NCBI GenBank assembly: GCA_964630875.1
Contig: CAZVXF010000018.1
Span: forward strand, 1 to 29,056
Source: DAIDHZ01 sp035480255
GTDB lineage: Bacteria; Chlamydiota; Chlamydiia; Chlamydiales; SM23-39
Direction of reading: 5' to 3'
Length of the DNA: 29,056 nucleotides
Under the pieces are notes generated by a model. It was not told where the DNA came from. It made no database searches and saw nothing but the letters and a program-made list of their open reading frames with translations. This document shows, piece by piece, positions 6,491-14,676 of the stretch; within the stretch, counting starts at the first letter, position 1, and every line of letters starts with the position of its first letter. A program made the translations under genes and the position numbers.

Positions 6491-7869
6491 TTTTTGCCTG
6501 CGATTCTTCTACCTTGTGTCAAAATATTGCGGTAGACAAGATCTACCTCATCTTCTTTTTCAGGACCATGCTTAATTTTTCGATCGAGCAAGAAAATAAA
6601 TAGAACGAAGAGAAGAACGTACATCGTGATGAACATGACAATTGAACCCGCCACTTGTGGCGCTGAAATCGATTGACTTGTGCCATCTACAGTACGCAGC
6701 ATTTTCCACACGATCCATGGTTGGCGGCCCATTTCAGCGGATATCCATCCACATTGTTGTGCAATATGTGGAAACCCAACAGAAATAATCATTGACCAGA
6801 GAAGCCATGGTTTTTTTTCCAATCGACCTTTTTTCCAGTACCATAAGCCACAGACAGTAACAATCATCATCAGCAGCCACATCAAAACCATAATGTGATA
6901 GGTCTGAAAGACTGCAGCAACATTTGGCCATTCATTCTTCGGGATTTGATCAAGACCTGTGACCGGTTCAAGACTGTGATAGGTTAAAAGACTTAACGCG
7001 GCAGGAATCTTAAGTGAGTGTACTTCCTGCGTTTTATTGTTCACCCAACCAAGCACTGAAATGGGAGTTGGCCCATCCCCTGTTTTATAAATCCCTTCAA
7101 AAGCAGCAAGTTTAGCAGGTTGATACTTCGCAATTAGCCTTGCGCTGCTATCCCCTGAGAAAAACTGCATAATCAAAAACGCAAAAGCAAACCAAAGCCC
7201 AAGTCGAGTCATTGTACGCGCTATAGGAAGATGTCTTTGCTTGAGTAAGTAATACGCACCAACGCTAATCACAAAAAATGCACCTGTGAGCCAGCATCCT
7301 AAAATCGTGTGAAGCAATCGATCCATTGTCGATGGATTAAACACCATCGCCCAAAAATCTGTTGTAATGGCTCGAGGCCCTAGAGGAGTCTCTTCGATCC
7401 GATACCCAGCAGGTGTTTGCATCCATGAATTTGCGACAATAATCCATATGGCACTAAAATGTGCACCCAAACAGACGCATATACTCGAAAAATAGTGAAG
7501 TTTCGGCCCCACGCGATTCGCACCAAACAGCAGGATCCCAAGAAACCCAGATTCAAGAAAGAAAGCGAAAATCCCCTCACATGCAAGAGCGCTTCCAAAG
7601 ACGTCTCCTACAAATCGCGAATAGCGAGCCCAGTTGGTGCCAAAGGCAAACACCTGAACAAGACCTGTTGCCACACCTAAAGCAAATGTAAGCGCAAAAA
7701 TCCTGATCCAGAAATTGGTCATCTCGCGGTATTTAATCTCTTTGGTCTTTAAATAAAGACCGCCCATAATGACAAGCATGAGTCCTAACCCAATGCTCAT
7801 CGGGGGATACAAATAGTGAAAACAGCTATTGACTGCGAATTGAATTCGAGAAAGTGTAACTACATCCAT
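6487..7869 (-). CDS. cydA: Cytochrome bd ubiquinol oxidase subunit I
   Basis: A 460-residue subunit carrying the haems and the quinol site. Visible signatures are His18 (haem b595 ligand position), Glu98 and Glu106 (proton-path acidic residues), the NSWMQTPAG motif (147-155), His187 (haem b558 ligand position) and GRQPW in the C-terminal third. The Q-loop after about residue 250 is short, as in the short-loop class that includes cyanide-insensitive oxidases. cydAB beside dacA is the order I recall for Chlamydia trachomatis CT012-CT014, which supports a chlamydial origin. The ATG lies 7 nt after a -10-like box and has no Shine-Dalgarno. Confidence 0.96.
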   Translation of the reverse strand: MDVVTLSRIQFAVNSCFHYLYPPMSIGLGLMLVIMGGLYLKTKEIKYREMTNFWIRIFALTFALGVATGLVQVFAFGTNWARYSRFVGDVFGSALACEGIFAFFLESGFLGILLFGANRVGPKLHYFSSICVCLGAHFSAIWIIVANSWMQTPAGYRIEETPLGPRAITTDFWAMVFNPSTMDRLLHTILGCWLTGAFFVISVGAYYLLKQRHLPIARTMTRLGLWFAFAFLIMQFFSGDSSARLIAKYQPAKLAAFEGIYKTGDGPTPISVLGWVNNKTQEVHSLKIPAALSLLTYHSLEPVTGLDQIPKNEWPNVAAVFQTYHIMVLMWLLMMIVTVCGLWYWKKGRLEKKPWLLWSMIISVGFPHIAQQCGWISAEMGRQPWIVWKMLRTVDGTSQSISAPQVAGSIVMFITMYVLLFVLFIFLLDRKIKHGPEKEDEVDLVYRNILTQGRRIAGKK

Positions 7870-7876
7870 GGAAAAT

Positions 7877-7909
7877 AGTATCAGAAAACGGTGAATTGTC
7901 TGTCAATTC
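7877..7909 (-). promoter_or_regulatory. cydAB promoter with overlapping inverted repeat
   Basis: On the minus strand, TTGACA (7901-7906, 6/6) is followed after 18 nt by GATACT (7877-7882, 4/6), which ends 7 nt before the cydA ATG. The inverted repeat GAATTG-N5-CAATTC (7893-7909) covers the -35 box and could be an operator. The regulator is unknown. Confidence 0.5.
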
Positions 7910-7951
7910 TTTTATTGAATCTGCAAGACAAGCGACATGTCAAAGATTGAT

Positions 7952-7967
7952 AATGATAAAAATCATT
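7952..7967. promoter_or_regulatory. Candidate Fur-like operator before tolC-type gene
   Basis: AATGAT-N4-ATCATT is a perfect inverted repeat. With the bases just upstream, the segment GATAATGATAAA matches 11 of the first 12 positions of the classical Fur consensus, but the second half is out of register. It directly abuts the -35 box of the downstream gene. It could bind a Fur/DtxR-type metal regulator; AT-rich sequence makes chance similarity a real alternative. Confidence 0.3.
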
Positions 7968-7968
7968 T

Positions 7969-7997
7969 TTGGAATATCTATGCCTTTCATGTATAGA
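7969..7997 (+). promoter_or_regulatory. Promoter of TolC-family gene
   Basis: TTGGAA (7969-7974, 4/6), a 17-nt spacer, then TATAGA (7992-7997, 4/6), which ends 7 nt before the ATG at 8005. No Shine-Dalgarno is present between them. Confidence 0.4.
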
Positions 7998-8004
7998 CAA
8001 AAGA

Positions 8005-9447
8005 ATGCGCGTTGGTTTTTATTTATTGTTCGGTGCAATTCCTCTGTTTGGACAGATATGCTTGTCCAATTTGAGTCTGCAAGAAGCTGAGGACATTGCG
8101 AAGACTTATAACAAAGAATTTCTCATTGTAAAACAAGGAATCGTACAAGCAAAAGAAAGAACACAACAAGCGGTTTCTCGTTGGCTTCCGTCTTTGCGTT
8201 ATTTGGCGCAGTTTAGGGGCACTGAACAAGACGAATTATTTTTTAATGTTTATTCCCCTTTAAAACCATTTACGGCTTCCCACACGGGATACATGAGTTC
8301 TCTCCAATTCGATCAGCCTATTTTTTCAGCTGATCTGCTGAATAATCTTAAAGCCAGTCAATTTATGGAGGAAGCAACCCATTTTGAACAAGCAAGCACT
8401 CTGAATGAACTCATTCTTGCGGTCAGAAAAGCATACTATGCAGTTGTGACTCAGGAAATATCACTCGGTATTCAGCGAGAAAATATTGAATATCTTTCAT
8501 ACGCCTTGGAGCAAGAACAAAAAAAATTAGATGCCGGAAGCTCGACAATTTTAGAAGTCAATCAAAGCAAAGTCTCTGTAGCAAACGCAATTTCTCAGTA
8601 CTATGGAACTCTCAAAAAGCTTAAAACGGCAAGAAACACACTCATTTTGACACTCGGTATCGATCCATTGCTGGAATCGCAAATGTGTTTAAACCAAAAA
8701 GAAGTACCGATTGATAGCATCCAAGAGATCGCGTTCAAACTTCAGGAAATTGACCAAAATTTTCATTACTTAAGCCTAAAACTTCCAACAACGGATGACT
8801 TTCTGAATCATATCCATTCGATAGAAAACTCCAGATCCCCCGCATTATTCTCGGAAGCAGAAGTGTTCGATTATTTAGACTACGCATTCTCTCATCGGCC
8901 AGAGCTCCAAAAAAGTCAATTGCAAGTCAGCATTGCCAATCAAAATGTGCGGAGTAAGGAAGGGAATTACCTTCCTGTTCTAAAGGGTTATGCTCGTTAT
9001 TCATATAACGATCAAAATTTAGGCCCTACCCCATTTGGCTCTCAGAAATACTTATGGACAGGTGGAATTGTCCTTACATGGAATCTTTTCGACGGCTTTT
9101 TACGTGAACATGAAATTCGCGAAGCGCGATCCCTTCGTCATTCCTATCGCATCAATTACGACAAGACATATCAACAAGTAGAAGTCGAAATACGCAATAA
9201 TCTCTATCAACTTGAAGAAGCTCTCATGTCCTATCTCTCTTCCAAAAGCGCCGTGTTGTTAGCTGAGCAAGCAAGAGGCCAATCAGCAGATAAACTGTCG
9301 TATGGTAAGATTCCGCCTCTCGAGTATAGAGATAGTGCGAATCTTTTACTGCAGGCACGCAATCAAAATAATCAAGCCAGTTACGATTTAATCGAAGCGT
9401 ACTATCAGCTGAGATATTCCATGGGTGCCGACCTCCATTGTGATTAA
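8005..9447 (+). CDS. TolC-family outer membrane efflux protein
   Basis: A 480-residue protein with an N-terminal signal-like segment (MRVGFYLLFGAIPLFGQ), followed by two copies of the outer-membrane-efflux architecture: long heptad-rich helices alternating with short amphipathic strands. Typical features are SLQEAEDIA early in the first half, KLDAGSSTILEVNQSKVSVANA in the first helical hairpin region, and a second half with SHRPELQKSQLQVSIANQNV. Such proteins form trimeric outer-membrane channels for type I secretion or tripartite efflux. No membrane-fusion or inner-membrane pump gene is adjacent, so the partner is elsewhere. The ATG at 8005 was chosen over a TTG at 7969 because it gives a proper signal sequence and fits the -10 spacing. 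Confidence 0.85.
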   Translation: MRVGFYLLFGAIPLFGQICLSNLSLQEAEDIAKTYNKEFLIVKQGIVQAKERTQQAVSRWLPSLRYLAQFRGTEQDELFFNVYSPLKPFTASHTGYMSSLQFDQPIFSADLLNNLKASQFMEEATHFEQASTLNELILAVRKAYYAVVTQEISLGIQRENIEYLSYALEQEQKKLDAGSSTILEVNQSKVSVANAISQYYGTLKKLKTARNTLILTLGIDPLLESQMCLNQKEVPIDSIQEIAFKLQEIDQNFHYLSLKLPTTDDFLNHIHSIENSRSPALFSEAEVFDYLDYAFSHRPELQKSQLQVSIANQNVRSKEGNYLPVLKGYARYSYNDQNLGPTPFGSQKYLWTGGIVLTWNLFDGFLREHEIREARSLRHSYRINYDKTYQQVEVEIRNNLYQLEEALMSYLSSKSAVLLAEQARGQSADKLSYGKIPPLEYRDSANLLLQARNQNNQASYDLIEAYYQLRYSMGADLHCD

Positions 9448-9468
9448 TTTCCAATCTTAAATAATTCC

Positions 9469-9498
9469 TTGCAAAGATTGTCTCACACCATGTAAAAA
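9469..9498 (+). promoter_or_regulatory. Putative dacA promoter
   Basis: TTGCAA (9469-9474, 4/6), an 18-nt spacer, then TAAAAA (9493-9498), which ends 9 nt before the dacA ATG. The -10 is poor, so this is a weak call. Confidence 0.3.
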
Positions 9499-9507
9499 GC
9501 TGTTCCT

Positions 9508-10278
9508 ATGCCGATCATTGAAATTTTGATCATCACGACGATGATCAATTATATTCTCTCTTTTCTCTGGAACACTAAGTCTATGGATCTTGTCATAGGA
9601 TTCATCGCATTTTTGCTCATTTTAGGCGCTTCGAGTTGGCTCAACCTGCCGGTATTGCATCGCATTATGATCCTCTTCGGTAATGTCCTTGCAATTGCCG
9701 TCATCGTTATTTTTCAGCCCGAATTAAGGATGGCACTTTCTAAGCTCAATTTGAAAAGACGCAAAATTCGTGAAGTGACAACATTTGATCGCTTTTTGGA
9801 GCAATTGTCGAATTCGATTTATCGTTTTGCAGAAAAAAAGGTTGGGGCTTTGGTCGTTTTAGAAAATGATGATTCTTTGCAAGAATATGCACAAAAAGCA
9901 GTTGTGCTGAATGGGGAATTTTCACCAGAACTCTTAGAAACAATTTTCACAACCAAGGCTCCGCTTCATGATGGAGCTGTGATCATCCGCGATCAAACAA
10001 TTTTAGCAGCGGCCGTTATTCTGCCGTTAATTGAAGACACATCACAACTCACCCGATCCATGGGAACTCGTCATCGTGCAGGTCTTGGAATGAGTCAAAC
10101 GACAGATGCAATTGTGATTGTTGTTTCAGAAGAAACAGGCCGAGTTTCCATCGCACGTGATGGCATTATGACAAAAGGAATAAAAATCGATCGATTTAAA
10201 GGGATCATTCGTAGTATCTTTAATCCTAGCGAAGTGAGCCATCGTAAATTTAATATCATGGACTGGCTGAGAACGTGA
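9508..10278 (+). CDS. dacA: Diadenylate cyclase (CdaA/DacA type)
   Basis: A 256-residue membrane-anchored enzyme that condenses two ATP to c-di-AMP. Three hydrophobic N-terminal helices (within residues 1-70) precede the DAC domain. The catalytic motifs are intact: DGA at 155-157 and RHR at 188-190 within MGTRHRAGLG. In Chlamydia trachomatis the orthologue (CT012) makes the c-di-AMP sensed by host STING, and c-di-AMP in other bacteria controls osmolyte and cell-wall homeostasis. It overlaps cdaR by 4 nt and heads an operon that continues into lipid A genes. The C-terminal FNIMDWLRT is outside the core domain. Confidence 0.95.
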   Translation: MPIIEILIITTMINYILSFLWNTKSMDLVIGFIAFLLILGASSWLNLPVLHRIMILFGNVLAIAVIVIFQPELRMALSKLNLKRRKIREVTTFDRFLEQLSNSIYRFAEKKVGALVVLENDDSLQEYAQKAVVLNGEFSPELLETIFTTKAPLHDGAVIIRDQTILAAAVILPLIEDTSQLTRSMGTRHRAGLGMSQTTDAIVIVVSEETGRVSIARDGIMTKGIKIDRFKGIIRSIFNPSEVSHRKFNIMDWLRT

Positions 10279-11525
10279 TTTCTCTCTTTAAATATCTCTT
10301 CATCAATCATTGGCAAAGAAAACTGATCGCATTGTTTCTCTCTGTTTGTATTTGGATCATCACGCATCATTCTTTAACAGTGAATAAAACAGTTGCATCC
10401 GTACCTGTGAAAGTGATCAATCTACCAGAAGGAAAAACCGTTGAGGGAATGCTTGGAAACGGAATTCTAAAAACAATGAATTTAAGCCTGAACGGAAATA
10501 AATCAACTCTCGATGAATTGTCCGGAAAAAATCTCGAAATCATTATCGACGCAGCAGGTCAACCAGATCAATGGACTGCAATCATCGATAAGAAAAGCCT
10601 TTATTGCAAAGATAGCGCGATCGATCTGAATAAAGCAATTGCAAAAGTTACACCGATCGAACTGAGTATCAAAAAAACGAAATTAATTACAGAAAAAGTG
10701 CCGATTCTAGTGCCCCCTCCATCTGGGGAATCTCCAAAGGGATTTCAATATCTTGATGTTTGGCCAGATCACCTTCATGTGACATTAACTGGTCCCGAAA
10801 AAGTGATCAAAACTCTCAAAATGAAAGGATTAATCCTTCCACTCAACTTAAACGACATATCCCAAGCTGATTTAGAAGCTTTGCAAAGAGAAAATCAAGG
10901 TGAGGAAATCAGTTATCCAATCCCCGATAGCTGGAAAAAAGTGAATGTCCATCAGCTTTCAGAGGAACCCATCGAAATTGATGATCCAACAGCCAAAAAC
11001 TTACAGCTCATTTTTTCTCGCGAAGACTATTTATTTGTCGGCAACTCTTTTCCGATTAATATCTATTTTCCCCCAAAGCATAGCGCTACGTTAAATCCTG
11101 AAACAAATATCATTGCCTCAAACGATTTTGTGATGAAAAAAAATGGGATCAAAGTTCTGAAAATGCCGCTCTATACACAAGGTGTCTCTAGACGCTTTTT
11201 AGAAACGATCAAAGATATGTTACAAATTTGCGTTGTTGCAGCGCCGAAATCAGAAAGAGAAACTCTTCTTTGGAGCGCTCAATTTATTAATCCTCAAGAG
11301 CTTGAGACACGTTATGTCGCGAAAGCTCTTGCCGAAATCCAAGAGGAAGACTCTGTGGATATTTTAGGAACCGCAAGAGAAGATTACTATCGCAATCGCT
11401 TTAGGCAATCCATGAATCGTTTCCGTTTTTACAACTCAGATCGTAAAAAGCTTAATTTAAAAATTCAGCTCCAAGGAACATCGATTTCTGTCATTCCTGA
11501 GAATAACAATCCCACAAAAGAATGA
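10275..11525 (+). CDS. cdaR: YbbR-domain regulator of diadenylate cyclase (CdaR)
   Basis: A 416-residue protein with one N-terminal membrane helix (about 17-33) and a long extracytoplasmic region built from YbbR repeats, for example the VPVKVINLPEG and VPILVPPPSG segments. In Firmicutes, CdaR is encoded next to CdaA and modulates cyclase activity from outside the membrane. The GTG start overlaps the dacA stop (GTGA), so translation is coupled. The C-terminal third (about 240-416), with FPINIYFPPK, diverges from standard YbbR repeats. Its position matches CT011 of C. trachomatis as I recall. Confidence 0.88.
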   Translation: MISLFKYLFINHWQRKLIALFLSVCIWIITHHSLTVNKTVASVPVKVINLPEGKTVEGMLGNGILKTMNLSLNGNKSTLDELSGKNLEIIIDAAGQPDQWTAIIDKKSLYCKDSAIDLNKAIAKVTPIELSIKKTKLITEKVPILVPPPSGESPKGFQYLDVWPDHLHVTLTGPEKVIKTLKMKGLILPLNLNDISQADLEALQRENQGEEISYPIPDSWKKVNVHQLSEEPIEIDDPTAKNLQLIFSREDYLFVGNSFPINIYFPPKHSATLNPETNIIASNDFVMKKNGIKVLKMPLYTQGVSRRFLETIKDMLQICVVAAPKSERETLLWSAQFINPQELETRYVAKALAEIQEEDSVDILGTAREDYYRNRFRQSMNRFRFYNSDRKKLNLKIQLQGTSISVIPENNNPTKE

Positions 11526-11562
11526 GACTTCGGTTTTGTCTAATTTTTGAGCTGCCCAATTT

Positions 11563-12720
11563 ATGAATAAAGAAATGACGAGTATGCCAGCCATTGTCTC
11601 GGAAATGCCCTTACAAAAAGATACAAAGCCGAAGAAGCATGTTGTCCTACTGAAATCTAAAGCGCAACAAATTGGAGGTCTTGAAAAAGCGGCCTCTAGA
11701 ATCGCGAATGCTTTTCATGCATCTGGCAGGAAAGTTACGCTCTTAACGACAGGAAACTGTCAGAGTTATTCTTCGAATATTTCAATTGTTCCATTTCAAA
11801 CAATGCGGTGGCCTTCTTTTGTCAGAATGGAGCAATTTGATTCTCGAGTGCAGGCATGGCTTAAAAACGAAAAACCAGATCTCATCTTTGGAATGGATCG
11901 GAACCGATTTCAAACCCATTTTAGAGCAGGAAACGGCGTTCATATCGCCTACCTGAAAAGTAGAATCGCGGCTGAAGGGAAATGGAAATATTTGTCTTGT
12001 CTGATCAATCCCATGCATCGAAAGATTTTGGAATTGGAAAGATCTGCCTTGGAGCATCCAGGCTTACAAAAAGTGATTGCCAACTCCCACATGGTAAAAC
12101 GACAATTTCTTGAACATTACGATATCGATGCGAAGAAAATTGCTGTGATTCACAATGGCGTTGAGTGGCTTGAAATGAATGAGGCTTTTTCCCAAAAAAA
12201 AACAAGAAATCCCAATGTCTTTCGATTTCTTTTCGTGGGAAATGGCTATTTGAGAAAAGGACTTAAAATCTTGCTTGAAGCTCTTTCAAAAATGCGCTCA
12301 AGAGACTTTCATTTAAGTGTCGTTGGCAAAGATAATCAACTTGAATGGTTCCGATTTTATGCAGCAAAACTTGGCTTAAAAAATCACGTTAGCTTCTTTG
12401 GTCCTGTAGAAAATATCACGCCATTCTATCAGAATTCGGACGCTTTAATTATTCCCTCGTTTTACGATCCTTTCGCGAATGTGACAATTGAAGCCTTAGC
12501 GATGGGACTCTTTGTTGTATCTTCCAAACACAATGGTGGACATGAAGTACTTCACTCTGAAAATGGCCTCGTCATCGAAAATTTATTAGAGATTGACAGT
12601 GTGATACTTGCACTCGAAAGTTGCCTTTCTCAAAATTTTTCTTCACAACAAATTCGCAATAGCGTGAAACATCTCGATTATTCCAAACAGCTCAATCAAT
12701 TGATGGATCTTTGTGAATAA
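11563..12720 (+). CDS. Family 4 glycosyltransferase (WaaG-like)
   Basis: A 385-residue GT-B glycosyltransferase. The N-terminal domain carries the glycine-rich loop GGLEKAASRIANAF (about 38-51). The C-terminal Rossmann domain starts FRFLFVGNGYLRKGLK, and the nucleotide-sugar motif is DPFANVTIEALAMG, with Asp in place of the usual first Glu of E-x7-E. It resembles lipopolysaccharide core transferases such as WaaG, and its neighbour lpxL supports a role in LPS or lipooligosaccharide assembly; donor and acceptor are unknown. The first ATG gives a polar tail of about 24 residues before the core fold, so a later start (for example 11578) is possible. Its end overlaps lpxL by 8 nt. Confidence 0.85.
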   Translation: MNKEMTSMPAIVSEMPLQKDTKPKKHVVLLKSKAQQIGGLEKAASRIANAFHASGRKVTLLTTGNCQSYSSNISIVPFQTMRWPSFVRMEQFDSRVQAWLKNEKPDLIFGMDRNRFQTHFRAGNGVHIAYLKSRIAAEGKWKYLSCLINPMHRKILELERSALEHPGLQKVIANSHMVKRQFLEHYDIDAKKIAVIHNGVEWLEMNEAFSQKKTRNPNVFRFLFVGNGYLRKGLKILLEALSKMRSRDFHLSVVGKDNQLEWFRFYAAKLGLKNHVSFFGPVENITPFYQNSDALIIPSFYDPFANVTIEALAMGLFVVSSKHNGGHEVLHSENGLVIENLLEIDSVILALESCLSQNFSSQQIRNSVKHLDYSKQLNQLMDLCE

Positions 12721-14041
12721 AGAAACAGTTCAATACTACCTCATTCGAATTCTCATGTTTCCATTTGGTCTACTCCCCTATTCTTGGATTCATCTCATCG
12801 GAAAAGGTCTCGGTATCGTTGGCTTCTATTGCATGCGAGAATATCGAAAGCGCGCTTTCAGTAATTTGAGCCTTGCAACAGATCTTAAATTAAGTCCAAA
12901 AGATGTGATCAAAATCGCGAAACAATCCTTCCAAAATTTAGCAATCAACTGCTTAGAATACACAAAACTATCCTTTGTCTCGAATTTTTCCAAAGCGATC
13001 CAATGCGTAAATCCTGAAGTTGCAAATGATCTTTACAAGCAAGGTAGAGGCATTATTTTCTTCTGCGGACATCAATCGAATTGGGAAGTGTTGTTTTTAG
13101 ATGGAAATACTCGTATGCGAGGCGTAGCGATTGGCAAATCAATCAAAAATAAGCGTCTATACAATTGGATCATTTCTATCCGAGAAAAAAATGGTGGCAA
13201 AATTATCTCCCCGCAAAATGCTGTTCGCGAAGGTTTCCGTGCCCTAAAAAAAGGAATTTTTATGGGAATTGTGGGAGATCAGGGAATGCCTGACAGCGGC
13301 TACTCTTTCCCTTTTTTTGGAAGAAAAGCTTGGACATCTACAGCGCCTGCGCTTTTAGCCTATAAAACGGGTTGTCCAATTATCTATGCATCGACTAGAA
13401 GAGTAAAAGGAGGCTATCGGATTCATTACTCAGATCCGATCTGGCCCAATGCCAATCAACCGATCGAATCAGCAGTCGTTACGATGATGGATCAAGTTTT
13501 ATCCCTGATGCAAGAAAACATCAAAAAACATCCTGGAGAGTGGCTCTGGCAACACAATCGTTGGAAACAGCAATCTCTTAAAACGCTCTATAAACGTTTT
13601 CGCATGGATAGTATTTGCATTATTCTGCCCCAAGATGAAGAAAAACTAAACCGCTTGCTTCCCCATCTACATACTTTAAAATCCATCTACGCAAATGATT
13701 TTGTCTCCATTCTTGCTCCTAAAAATTGTGCAAATTTGCCGAAAGTGGACGAGGTCATTGAGTATGTGGATCTTAAAGAAGTTTTACTGAATGATTACCG
13801 TTTTAAACTCATCTTTAATTTTGCAGACTATGAACCTGCCAAAAAGCATTATGAAAAATTAAGCGCCTTTGAAATTGTCGATCTTGGTACACTCAAAAAA
13901 CTAGCAGACCAACATCTGCCAGAGCATTTAAAGGACGATATTTCAGAAATTTTTAAACGATCCCTTTGTAGACCAGGTTCGATATGGCAGAACGATTTTA
14001 CCTCCGACAAGAGTTTAAGCAAAATGAGTTTGTCCACTTAA
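12713..14041 (+). CDS. lpxL: Lipid A late acyltransferase with C-terminal extension
   Basis: Residues 1 to about 295 are an LpxL/HtrB acyltransferase, which transfers an acyl chain to lipid A precursor at the inner membrane. The catalytic HX4E motif is HQSNWE (120-125), followed by GDQ (188-190), TSTAPALLA and the terminal WLWQHNRWK (277-285), with an N-terminal hydrophobic anchor (about 8-40). Residues about 297-442 are an additional domain absent from E. coli LpxL, starting MDSICIILPQDEEKLNRLLP. It looks like an alpha/beta Rossmann-type half, reminiscent of the N-terminal domain of heptosyltransferases, but I cannot assign it. The GTG start overlaps the glycosyltransferase by 8 nt; the 3' end overlaps rsmE by 58 nt. 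The position corresponds to CT010 (htrB). Confidence 0.9.
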   Translation: MNKETVQYYLIRILMFPFGLLPYSWIHLIGKGLGIVGFYCMREYRKRAFSNLSLATDLKLSPKDVIKIAKQSFQNLAINCLEYTKLSFVSNFSKAIQCVNPEVANDLYKQGRGIIFFCGHQSNWEVLFLDGNTRMRGVAIGKSIKNKRLYNWIISIREKNGGKIISPQNAVREGFRALKKGIFMGIVGDQGMPDSGYSFPFFGRKAWTSTAPALLAYKTGCPIIYASTRRVKGGYRIHYSDPIWPNANQPIESAVVTMMDQVLSLMQENIKKHPGEWLWQHNRWKQQSLKTLYKRFRMDSICIILPQDEEKLNRLLPHLHTLKSIYANDFVSILAPKNCANLPKVDEVIEYVDLKEVLLNDYRFKLIFNFADYEPAKKHYEKLSAFEIVDLGTLKKLADQHLPEHLKDDISEIFKRSLCRPGSIWQNDFTSDKSLSKMSLST

Positions 14042-14676
14042 AAGGGACGGAGCATCATCATGTTAAAGTGATGCGTCTTCGCGTAGGCGAAGAGGTCGAG
14101 CTTGTCAATGGAGATGGAACACTTGCGCATGCGAAGGTTGAATCCATTGAAAAAGAACATACATCATTCCATATTCTGAATGTCCGCAGACAAGATCCTC
14201 CAAAGCGTCTGATTTATCTTGGAATTCCCCTGATGCGTCCATCAAAACTTGAATGGGTGATCGAAAAAGGGACAGAAATTGGAGCTGATGCTTTCTTTCT
14301 TTATCCTGCTGACAATTCGACCCAAGAAATTCTATCAGATCATCAGATCGATCGGCTGAGTCATATCATGATCTCCGCTTTAAAACAGTCAAAACGTCTC
14401 TATCTTCCCCATCTTGAGATCCTCCCGCACCTAGATTCACTCTTTAAAAAAGAGATTCCAATCTATTTTGGAGATACTCGTGAAAATGCTCCTCCAATCG
14501 AAGCAATTTCTGGAAATGTTCTATTGATTACTGGACCTGAAAGCGGATTTTCTAAAAATGAAGTTACTTTGCTGTCTCAAAATGGCCGTGGTGTACGCTT
14601 AAATGCCAACGTGTTAAGAGCAGAAACCGCCCCCCTTGTTGCAGCAAGCCTTTTGTGCACAATTTATAATTTATAG
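13984..14676 (+). CDS. rsmE: 16S rRNA m3U1498 methyltransferase
   Basis: A 230-residue SPOUT-class methyltransferase that modifies U1498 of 16S rRNA. The N-terminal PUA-like domain begins MAERFYL and contains HLKGTEHHHVKVMRLRVGEE. The trefoil-knot SAM site is LLITGPESGFSKNE (about 176-189), followed by LNANVLRAETAPLVAASLL. Length is normal for the family (about 230-250). It overlaps the 3' end of lpxL by 58 nt in another frame and closes the dacA operon, and its last codons overlap the convergent pyruvate kinase gene by 13 nt. Confidence 0.95.
   Translation: MAERFYLRQEFKQNEFVHLKGTEHHHVKVMRLRVGEEVELVNGDGTLAHAKVESIEKEHTSFHILNVRRQDPPKRLIYLGIPLMRPSKLEWVIEKGTEIGADAFFLYPADNSTQEILSDHQIDRLSHIMISALKQSKRLYLPHLEILPHLDSLFKKEIPIYFGDTRENAPPIEAISGNVLLITGPESGFSKNEVTLLSQNGRGVRLNANVLRAETAPLVAASLLCTIYNL

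Noticed and set aside
7969..8004. Upstream TTG start for the TolC-family gene
   Set aside because: It would add 12 polar residues before a good signal peptide; the ATG at 8005 has the better fit.
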